Shown piece after piece: positions 56,301 through 64,000 of a stretch of 64,000 nt of DNA. The notes beneath the pieces were generated by a model, which worked only from the letters and a program-made list of their open reading frames with translations, did not search any database and was not told where the DNA came from. A program made the position numbers and the translations under genes. The DNA is from Skeletonema tropicum (Eukaryota; Bacillariophyta; Thalassiosirophyceae; Thalassiosirales; Thalassiosiraceae). Position 1 is the stretch's first letter. The number at the start of each line of letters is the position of its first letter. The stretch covers positions 868,001-932,000 of the forward strand of contig CM074131.1 in assembly GCA_037178625.1 (NCBI GenBank). Direction: 5' to 3'.

Positions 56301-58885
56301 CTCCTTTATGCTGATGAATTAGACCAGAGTACACCGATCAGATGGGATGGTAAGGTACTTGGTAAAGAAGTCGGGACGAACCAGAACAGGAGTAGTGATA
56401 CCTGTAGGCTGGATTGACAGAGTAGAAGTGTCATTCATTCGTTGAGCTGAAGAAGTTGCCGAGGAGGATAGTATGTGTGGCAATTGGCATACCGCACAAG
56501 ATACAAGTCTTCGAGGGTTCGTACTTGAGCGATCTGACATTCGTATTGAGAGCAACGAGCGTTGCGTGAAATCGAGATTAGGTAGGCCTGAAATACTCCA
56601 AGTGTTCGTCGTGCCGAAGATAGTAGGCGGTGATAAAGTGACGAACGGAGGTGACCTCGGAGCATGAGCAGAGAGGAGTTTGGCACCTGATTGATAGTGT
56701 GATGAGACGTCGATAAGTTGCTGTGTTGCGTTTTACATGGCGGTGATAGAATGACTTGAGACGATACATCATTAGTTCCAAGAGACGTTCGTGTTAGTGG
56801 TTAGACAGGGGACATGATTGGAAGAGCGGTCCTTATATTTGAACAAGCTGAATCGAAGTGTTGTGAGGAACAACTAGTACTTCGATGCAGAGGGGACAAG
56901 TCGAGATGAGAGATACTTCCGCGAGGGGACAAGACAGATTGATGCTGTGTAGTTCACTTAGGAAGAGTCCTTTTGTTTGAATGAGCTGAATCGAAGTGTG
57001 GGTGTAGAAAACAACTACTTCAATTCAGAGGGGACAGATTTCAGGATGGATGAGCAAGTGTTCTATGAGATGGTGCAGATCTGGAATGCAAGGCTGTTCG
57101 GGTGATGGTAATCATGGCATCCAAGGTGGCTGTCCTCACGAGGTCATGGTACTAATGACCGCTGGGAGGATTGCTTACATCGATTGAAGTTGCGGTTGTA
57201 GATAGTGTTCTAGCAGCGCGAGAAATCGAAGTGGGATGTTATTCTGCCGCTACCAAAGATAGTTTGTAAGGGGACTGCGTGAAGCCACAGGAGAACTGCT
57301 TTGATGTCTGGAAGGAAATAGAAGTGAAGATGCAGTAGTCACGACAGTTGTGTGTTGAGACGAAGGTTACATCGAAAATCAGTCAGTCAGGATGACAGTG
57401 ATTGAGTCTAGTATTTGTTGGCTCTGAAGTTGTGCTGTTGTGATTGGCGTTGCGATACAGAAGATATATGGGTGAGAAATGTGTCTTGTGTCGAACAACT
57501 GTGTGTTGATTGAGTCTGGCTGTGTTAGCGTGCATGGCGGTAATAAAGTGACTCGGGATCGACTACAGACAAAGTCTGATGGGATCGTTGCCGCAATTAT
57601 AGGAGTGGACAACCTAAGTAGGATTGCAAGGCGGCGAGACATATCAGCAAGAATCTGAAACCAAAGAATTGATAACAAATATGCTTGAGGCGCGAAAAGA
57701 TTAGTGGTTGATTAAGCTATGGTTTTATGTGAAGTGCATCGCAGCAGATGGGCTGAAGTGGCACGAGCGGAAAGCTTTGGCACATATCGACGCTGGACAT
57801 CTTAGACAGAGTGCAGAGTCTAGTGGACGTTCAAGGAATGGACGTAGCGGGACAGAGTACAGTGCTGTCGTGGTCTGCCGATGTATTTGTTGAGATCAAG
57901 ACTTGGTGCGATATAACAACATGGTTTGGCTTGGGTCTTTGGGTCAGGGTACGTGAGGCTTTAACCTTTAGGTTCAGCGGGCAGAGGCTCGTTTGAGGGG
58001 ACGTTTAGCTTAATGATGGAAGAGTTTCATCATATGACTCATTGAACAGCGTGAACTGTGGGGAGAGCCTAAGGAGGTGAATGGACAGAGGATACTTACA
58101 CTGTTGCTCCAGCGGATAAGACTGAAAGTGGTGCTGCGTTTGAGTGTTCGCAGGACAGTTGCTCTGAAGTTAATCCAATGGAAATGCATCGGCATTGTGT
58201 CACGAGCTATAGGTTGGTAGCTTGCTCTATCTCTGTTTAGATTCTCTCTGTGAGGGGTTATTTATCCACCGATGGTGACAGAAGAAAACGAATCTGTGAC
58301 GGTTCGTATGTGCGATCGGGATGATTGGCATGAACAGCAGTTTATTGAAGTAGGCGAGTATCGATGCACCTATGGTTCGAATTGTGAGTATATCTCGACG
58401 ATTTGGGACGTTAGTGTTGACAGAAAGATGTGGCTTCTAGCACATTTATTGCTACTTTGAGGGGACTTCTGGCTTAGTCCTTGGAACTACTGTGACCGGA
58501 TGTTTGGCAGGTCCGGGTGAAATATAGCAACTTGTGCTGTAAAGCTTCGTGCTCGTACGGTAAGTTGTTTGGTGATGCGATAGATGCATAGACTTGCTTT
58601 GCGAGATAATGCATTAGACTTGGACGCAAGTTCGAGCTGATTGTGACTTTAGCTACGACGGTATCTGGGATACTAGGTCGGATAGCTGAGTTGAAAACTT
58701 TTGAAAGTTGTCGTCGAGAAATGAGAATGATAGTCTGCAAAGATATCGTGGTATTTCAAGAGTGATGCAACGAGTATGAGGTATGTTGTGGTTGCGCAAG
58801 CGATTACAAATTTGGAAAGATTCGGTGACTTATGTATCGAGGCAGTATTGAGTTGATTGGGCAATCGACGTCAATCCTGAGGGGA

Positions 58886-59562
58886 CTAGAAAAGTTCGCC
58901 TGTGACTTGGTGGGAAAGTCAGACCGTGGCCTTTCTCGTGTCGTCAGTCAAGAGTTCAGAACAAACGTCAGAGGTTCGAGGAACAATTGATTCACGAGAT
59001 CACAGCAAACGAGGTGCTTTGAGCGCCTACTTTGCAGCTACAATCGTAGCGTTGAGTTGGACTGAATACTGGTTTACTGTGTACTTTGAGGCTTGTACGC
59101 AGCTATAATCCACACTTAGCTGAAAAGTGGGAGCGTCAGCGTAGCCAGATGATATTCTATGTGCGGGTACGCATGTCCCTTGCCCTAGTCCGGGCAAACT
59201 CCCTCCTGCTCAGAGGGAGTAGGGACAGGCACCACTGCATCCGGCCACTCATTGAGAATGGGCCGGGGATGTCCAACTGGCACACCTGGAGTGGGGAGTA
59301 ATCCCCTCTCCCCCACCTCTGCGGTGGCAGAGGTTGAGTGAGGACTCTCACTCTCACCTGTCGAGAGGCAGTTGAGAGTAGGAGGGAGGAGGAACTTACC
59401 ATCACCTAGCACAGGTGACAAGAGGAGTGCGGACTTGCCACTGAACTAGAGATACCTAGACTGCACTCCTCTTATTACCTAAAATGGGCAAGTTCAGATC
59501 CAGCTTGCCCAGTAAACAGCTCCTGACTACCATCCTAAACTAATCACTTTATATTTATTTAT

Positions 59563-59596
<34 letters not shown>

Positions 59597-59844
59597 ATCT
59601 GTTGTAATCTGTTGTAACGTTTAACGATACTAAAGAAAAGACGGCTTGTCACTACACGAGTGACAAGTACGCGCCTTCGGGATATCGGTTGTGCTTAGAA
59701 TAGATAGTTAGCTGTGCTATTTCTGTAGGTTAGGTACACATTTCGGGGGTTAGCTGCAGACAATCTAGTGTGACGTGTGGCAGCAGGATTTACGACAGAT
59801 GTTACCGTGAGAGGAAGTACAATCTCCACGGGCGATGTTTTGTA
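58886..59844. mobile_element. LTR-like repeat, right copy, interrupted
   Basis: A second copy of 54291-54768. It is split by a LINE fragment with poly(A) (59111-59594), and similarity stops exactly at the TA (59843-59844) where the DDE transposon begins. Few substitutions separate the two copies, so the element is fairly young. It is preceded by TGAGGGGAC, a plausible polypurine tract. Confidence 0.65.
59111..59594 (+). mobile_element. 5'-truncated non-LTR (LINE) retrotransposon with poly(A)
   Basis: A 484-bp insertion ending in 31 A residues. It is flanked by the 6-bp target duplication ATAATC (59105-59110 and 59594-59599), and the uninterrupted site is visible in the left LTR-like copy. 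The 5' part encodes a C-terminal fragment, KWERQRSQMIFYVRVRMSLA then LVRANSLLLRGSRDR, stopping at 59301. It resembles the extreme C-terminus of LINE reverse transcriptase proteins as I recall them. The remaining sequence would be its 3' UTR. Confidence 0.8.
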
Positions 59845-59895
59845 CAGCTGTTAGCAAATCTTGGCGGATAATCGCAGAATTTTTATTCCTACGTA
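59845..59895 (+). repeat. Left terminal inverted repeat of the DDE transposon
   Basis: 51 bases from CAGCTGTT to CCTACGTA, imperfectly inverted at 63601-63653. The conserved blocks are the first 8, positions 21-26, and the last 11. Confidence 0.85.
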
Positions 59896-60042
59896 CAAAC
59901 GTACTGAAAGCCCCTTAACTGGGGAGCTACTCTACCCGTAAAAGTTCCGTCTTTATCAATTGCGAACAACAACCGGACCATGGTAAATAATGCCTCGTAT
60001 GCCATATTCCACCAAGAGACATAAATGAACATTGTCCTATGT

Positions 60043-63000
60043 TTATTTCTTCTTTGCCGTCGCTTCCACCTTCGTATTCTCTCGTTTTACTCTGAGACTA
60101 AAGTTGAGCTTCTCTTCCTTCTTGAGCAAATCATTCTTGAAATCAAAGTCTTTTGCGTAGACAGTTTTCATAATGAAAGATTTGTCAAAGTCAATAGCAG
60201 CACGATGACATTTCAAAACCTTCTTCAGCGTTTCAATTCTCTTGTGCGGAATGGGTGCATCCTCACTTGAATTACCTTCTGTCTCCTTGGTATTCTTTGC
60301 CTCAATCTCCAACATCTTATATGTCTCCATGTAACCTCTTGCCCTGGCACTGAACTTACGAATGAGATCCACAGTGAGAACCTCTCTTGAAATACACTTG
60401 TCGACCAATGCAAGGAAATCAGCAGTCGTTTTCTTTTGAGCTAATGGATGTCTTCGGTAGAGAGCTTTGGAGAATCCCCAAGAGTATTCGACACCCTCAC
60501 CAGCGTATTCAGCATGGTACTTTGTTGTAATCAAGGCTCTTACTCCCAAAGATTCACAAACATATTCGAGTTGGCTTTGTTCAGACAAAAAATCCGTGCA
60601 GTTTGCAAGCAAATGCCGGAGGGAAAGCTCAGGAACCAAGTTACCCTCATCATCATACTTCATCACTTGGTAGCTGCCCTTTCTGAAGGTTGCTATATCG
60701 ATCCAGCCACGTTCATACGCAATCTGCAGAAGTCCCTTACCCTTGCCCTCCCATCCATATATCATTTTGGTGGTAGGTGTTATTTTGATATCGATACTAG
60801 ACGCTTGCGCCATTTTTGCTAGCTCAGCATGTGTCATCTTCCATAACCTTATTTCTCCTTCCTTTTTCCCCCACTCGGTGTCCATCAGCTCCGATATCAG
60901 CTCTTTCTTCACCTTATGTCGCTCTTTCCTCTTGTCTTCTGGTATTTCAACCTCTCGGTCGTGCCGTTGTCTTTCACGTTCCTCTGCTGTCAGCCAAAAT
61001 GGGCCGACATCTTCACTGGTGAAGTTCATCGTTTGTTCTTGACCGATAGTCACCATTGCTGGATTGGATGCATCGTAGTATGGCCCGACAAATTCCTCCT
61101 GCCGTTCAATTTTGGTGTTCCTAGCTTGCGATGGTGTCGAGTGCCAATTCTTGTTCATTTCCTTTGCATCAAGACCGTCAACACGCTTCTTTGCATGACC
61201 ACTGCTCGAATCAAAAAGAAAGACATATTCATACTCATCTCCGAGTATTACTTTTACGCAATCTATTATATCTTCCGTTTGCAGGATCGTGTGGTTCCCT
61301 GTCCAGTACCCGTTCTTCCCGTATGCAAACTTAAGAATCCCAGGTGACGATTCAAGTGGTTGCTTTTTTGTGTTACCATTTACGGCAATTGCCGCTGCCT
61401 TGTCGAAGTATTCTTGATTGGCTCTAGCAGCATTAATCTCCTTCAGCTGATCTTCGGTGATAGGAATGCCCCAACCCAATTCTCTCGATTGAAACGCAGA
61501 TATCATGATACCAGCACCAACAGTCTTCGGCATAATTGCCCTCCTTCCATTCGGATCAACCCACTGGTGAGTCCGCGACAGAAAAGCATTAAAAATAGCC
61601 TCATCCTGGCCAAAGATGATGACAGGTTTGTCTTCAGCTTTCTTTCTTATGCTTACTCTTCCTCCAAATGCTCCATACTTATCGTTTGCAATCTTCTGCA
61701 GACGCACGTGTTTGTCCACATGAAACTCAAAGTATACTTTTTCATCAACTCCCTTGAACTTATAAGCAACCTTATCTAACATGTCCTTCGCCTTCTCGCC
61801 ATCTTTGTCATCTTCGAGCGCTGTTTTCAAATCGTCAAATTCGGTCTGTGACAAATGAACCCATCGATGAGATCGTGGTTCAAGCACTGATAGATATTCG
61901 TCTGTTAACCGAGACCGATGCTCTATCTGTTCGGCATACTCATGGCCATCAACGTAGTAGCATTTCTTTGACACCTCTCGTTTGAAACCAAGGTATCCGA
62001 CCCACCTCCCAACCGTTGAGTATGATGGTGGATTTTTGAGATATCTGTCAACCAGTTGAAATTCTTCTGAGTCTTCGGTAAAGTTGATGTTGGTTTTCAC
62101 CTCTTCATTTAGTTGCTTTATCATTGTTGTGTTAAAATGTTCCCTCAGCAATTCAACGCTGAAATGTTCCAGATGGTCAAGTATGAAGTTTGACACATCT
62201 ACTGCTGCTGTCGGAAATACCTCAAATAGTGTAGGCTTTCGTTTGATACCATTGGCGACGTAGGGGTTGGGGTTTGGAAATTGATGATTAACGCGGAAGA
62301 TACGGTTCCAATTCATGATTGTCCTACCAGTTGCTGCATTGAACAGTGTTAAATCATTGAGCAGCCTTGCCGCTTTGTCGCAACAAGCTTGGAATGGAAA
62401 CCCAACTCGATACTCGGCAAGTGCTATTGAATACGCAACCCTGAGGTATAAACATTTATTGCGTAAGTCAAATAAGGCATGCTTTGTCAATTTACTATCT
62501 TCGTGCAAGTCAATGACGCCTGCTTCTTCGTATCCATTTGCTGATTGCCCCACCAGTGTAAGTGATTCAACCAATTGCACTAGTCCGTTGTACACATCGG
62601 CACCTTCGTCAAATCCGAAGAGAGCTGCTGCTTCAGGTGACTGCCATATAATATTCGGAGTCTGGTTGTTGCTGCTGTTATCCCCGTCTATATCGCCACT
62701 GCTGTTGTTATTGTCGTCGTCTTCATCTTCATCTTCGTCGTCAACTTGATTATTCTCATCCTCTAATCTACCCACGTTGGTGACGAATGGCACGAGAGGG
62801 CTCTGCTGCTGCTCAACTAGTCGTTGCGAGCGCCTTGTTCTTTTTTGTGGAGTAGGAGTAATTGGTGCAGCCGCTGATGATTTTGTTGCTTCTTTACGTT
62901 TGTTCTCATTATTTTTGTTCTTCTTCTTACCAGCGCATCCATCGTCGGGAAATGATACTTGCTCCGGCTTGTTGCAAGATCGCTGCCGATTATTAGTTGC

Positions 63001-63372
63001 ACTGTAACTCTGTATATGTTCTATTTCTGTGCACAATAACTCTGCTGCGCGTATTGGTTCGTTGGGCACTTTCTCTCCCTTTCCAAAGTAGTAATAGTGC
63101 ACCATCCGGCGTAATGACGAATTGAATGGACATGATGTTGTGAAATTTTTGTGGTATATCTTGTGTACATTGCTGCTGTTGAAAGGTCCGGCTGCCTTGT
63201 TCAGACGCTGCACGAGTTTGTTCCGTAAGGTATTGTCTTTATCTACATTCGTATAGTGTCTGTGCAATATCTCTACCAACGACTGGTCGCAAATCCACCT
63301 GCCGCGATAAGTGTCACTTTTACTGATGAGCCGTGTGAAAAGGTATTCAAAAAGTGTATTACCATCGTTCAT
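60043..63372 (-). CDS. DDE transposase, 1,109 residues
   Basis: A single intact frame filling the transposon. Residues 1-200 are basic with nuclear-signal-like runs (KKKNKNNENKRKEA), followed by an Asp/Asn-rich acidic stretch. The catalytic core has three candidate acidic residues: D590 in VIIFGQDEAIFNAF, D721 in YVFLFDSSSGHAKK, and E962 in GVEYSWGFSKALYRR, the last in the position of the NPIE..W block of Tc1-type enzymes. About 240 residues separate the second and third residues, far more than the 34 of classic mariner, so there is a large insertion. The element type is a large DDE_3-like transposase of the kind I recall from fungi and other protists. It would cut and paste the element using the flanking TIRs. 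The intact frame suggests recent activity. Confidence 0.85.
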   Translation of the reverse strand: MNDGNTLFEYLFTRLISKSDTYRGRWICDQSLVEILHRHYTNVDKDNTLRNKLVQRLNKAAGPFNSSNVHKIYHKNFTTSCPFNSSLRRMVHYYYFGKGEKVPNEPIRAAELLCTEIEHIQSYSATNNRQRSCNKPEQVSFPDDGCAGKKKNKNNENKRKEATKSSAAAPITPTPQKRTRRSQRLVEQQQSPLVPFVTNVGRLEDENNQVDDEDEDEDDDNNNSSGDIDGDNSSNNQTPNIIWQSPEAAALFGFDEGADVYNGLVQLVESLTLVGQSANGYEEAGVIDLHEDSKLTKHALFDLRNKCLYLRVAYSIALAEYRVGFPFQACCDKAARLLNDLTLFNAATGRTIMNWNRIFRVNHQFPNPNPYVANGIKRKPTLFEVFPTAAVDVSNFILDHLEHFSVELLREHFNTTMIKQLNEEVKTNINFTEDSEEFQLVDRYLKNPPSYSTVGRWVGYLGFKREVSKKCYYVDGHEYAEQIEHRSRLTDEYLSVLEPRSHRWVHLSQTEFDDLKTALEDDKDGEKAKDMLDKVAYKFKGVDEKVYFEFHVDKHVRLQKIANDKYGAFGGRVSIRKKAEDKPVIIFGQDEAIFNAFLSRTHQWVDPNGRRAIMPKTVGAGIMISAFQSRELGWGIPITEDQLKEINAARANQEYFDKAAAIAVNGNTKKQPLESSPGILKFAYGKNGYWTGNHTILQTEDIIDCVKVILGDEYEYVFLFDSSSGHAKKRVDGLDAKEMNKNWHSTPSQARNTKIERQEEFVGPYYDASNPAMVTIGQEQTMNFTSEDVGPFWLTAEERERQRHDREVEIPEDKRKERHKVKKELISELMDTEWGKKEGEIRLWKMTHAELAKMAQASSIDIKITPTTKMIYGWEGKGKGLLQIAYERGWIDIATFRKGSYQVMKYDDEGNLVPELSLRHLLANCTDFLSEQSQLEYVCESLGVRALITTKYHAEYAGEGVEYSWGFSKALYRRHPLAQKKTTADFLALVDKCISREVLTVDLIRKFSARARGYMETYKMLEIEAKNTKETEGNSSEDAPIPHKRIETLKKVLKCHRAAIDFDKSFIMKTVYAKDFDFKNDLLKKEEKLNFSLRVKRENTKVEATAKKK

Positions 63373-63600
63373 GATTACAATCTTTAGTCAACCTAATTGG
63401 CTATTTTGGATCTAGACATGCAAGAGAGGTTAATTTATCCTTTTGGTTGAGCAAATATCCAACTTGTTGTGCGTAGTACGCTCCGGAATTTGGCCATGGT
63501 TGGCATCTTTTTGCGCGGAGTGGCTCTTGTTGAGGGGTGAGTTGGGAGAAATCGGCCCAATGGGTTTTTATAAGACTCACTACGTCATTTGTACCTAACA

Positions 63601-63653
63601 TACGTAGGAATTCGAAACTTGAACGGCTATCCGAAAATCCGTGAAAACAGCTG
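63601..63653 (-). repeat. Right terminal inverted repeat of the DDE transposon
   Basis: 53 bases; reversed they align with the left repeat with a 2-base gap. Followed by TA. Confidence 0.85.
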
Positions 63654-63655
63654 TA

Positions 63656-64000
63656 TTCCGACGTCTTCGTATGATCAGGAGTGATCAGAAAGCGGCATCA
63701 AATGCTTTTTGAGTAAGACTGTCGTTATATACGGCTTTGAGATTTAAGTATATAGCTGTCTTAAATCAACAAACCTATGCGGTAGATTTTTTTGTGTACG
63801 TAGGAATCGTCCAAGAAGCGGTACCAAAGTGGCGCCAACGATCATCGAGCACATCGTCACCATGGGATTTCCGCCCGATCATCGTACTTTACTAGAGGCA
63901 TGGTGTTATTATATAAAAGATGTAATGCTCGGGGTATTTATATGGATATATATGAATGTATGAAGTGACTTGATATGTACCGATTTTTACATTTGATGCA
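63656..64000. other. Right-edge sequence, no gene seen
   Basis: It does not continue the LTR-like repeat that was interrupted on the left side of the transposon. A TGTACGTAGGAAT block at about 63794 repeats, in inverse, the inner end of the left terminal repeat and its following bases, perhaps a trace of another element end. No ORF. Confidence 0.4.

Larger units (their letters stand above)
54769..58885. mobile_element. ORF-poor interior between LTR-like repeats
   Basis: About 4.1 kb without any ORF longer than about 100 residues, and no gag, protease, reverse transcriptase or integrase motif on either strand. The plus strand carries about ten copies of a purine motif (A)GGGGAC, for example at 55922, 56889, 56922, 57028, 57994, 58458 and 58878; the last abuts the right LTR-like repeat as a polypurine tract would. 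It fits a non-autonomous retroelement or a heavily decayed one. Confidence 0.45.
59845..63653 (-). mobile_element. Complete DDE transposon, TIRs and TA target duplication
   Basis: A 3,809-bp element with imperfect terminal inverted repeats. The left end begins CAGCTGTTAGCAAATCTTGG and the right end, reversed, CAGCTGTTTTCACGGATTTT; both then share CGGATA..CG at the same offset and finish with ATTCCTACGTA. TA flanks both ends (59843-59844 and 63654-63655), the target preference of Tc1/mariner (IS630-like) elements. It carries one long intact transposase gene. The left junction falls inside an LTR-like repeat whose empty site is at 54767-54768. Confidence 0.85.

Noticed and set aside
59086..59301. 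Stand-alone 71-residue gene
   Set aside because: It is the C-terminal remnant of a LINE reverse transcriptase inside a poly(A)-tailed insertion.

Overview
The window looks like nuclear DNA of a photosynthetic stramenopile, most likely a centric diatom of the Thalassiosira type. Introns are short GT-AG introns (mostly about 70-110 nt, one of about 260 nt) and genes are tightly packed. Several proteins start with a signal peptide followed by an Ala-Phe junction typical of complex-plastid targeting (GrpE; the Gly-rich protein). A tocopherol cyclase implies plastid tocopherol synthesis, and an IFT-B subunit (IFT70) fits a lineage that still makes flagellate gametes. This placement is inference; no rRNA or organelle marker is present.

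Layout. 1-7.2 kb: a multi-pass membrane protein with an EGF-like module (minus strand, cut by the left edge), then two divergent family GT90 (CAP10/POGLUT-type) glycosyltransferases. 7.4-8.7 kb: a broken kinase-like gene. 9.6-13.3 kb: a Gly-rich, apparently plastid-targeted protein and a divergent multi-pass membrane protein with a repeat tail. 13.3-17.6 kb: gene-poor DNA with a duplicated exon+intron-like unit and a 15-bp minisatellite. 17.6-34.8 kb: housekeeping genes (plastid GrpE, a repeat protein, Ku70, a MYND/ankyrin protein, ribonucleotide reductase small subunit, the mitochondrial GTPase Miro, tocopherol cyclase, IFT70, a CDP-alcohol phosphotransferase). 35.4-42.7 kb: one very large secreted LRR protein of about six modules. 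43.3-47.7 kb: RPC1, the largest subunit of RNA polymerase III. 47.9-53.1 kb: a second, decayed copy of the EGF membrane protein, again next to a GT90 gene. 53.1 kb to the right end: repeats and nested mobile elements. These are a 0.5-kb tandem duplication carrying a conserved hairpin, a pair of LTR-like repeats around an ORF-poor interior, a 5'-truncated LINE fragment with poly(A) and target duplication, and a complete-looking 3.8-kb DDE transposon.

Two themes stand out. First, an EGF-like membrane protein and GT90 enzymes lie side by side at both ends of the window. Because animal GT90 enzymes glycosylate EGF modules, this is either a segmental duplication or an enzyme/substrate pairing. Second, many strongly conserved genes (Ku70, ribonucleotide reductase, Miro, IFT70, the LRR gene) carry single-base frame breaks while their flanking reading frames are excellent. 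That points to consensus indel errors in the draft sequence, so frameshift-only pseudogene calls here are provisional.
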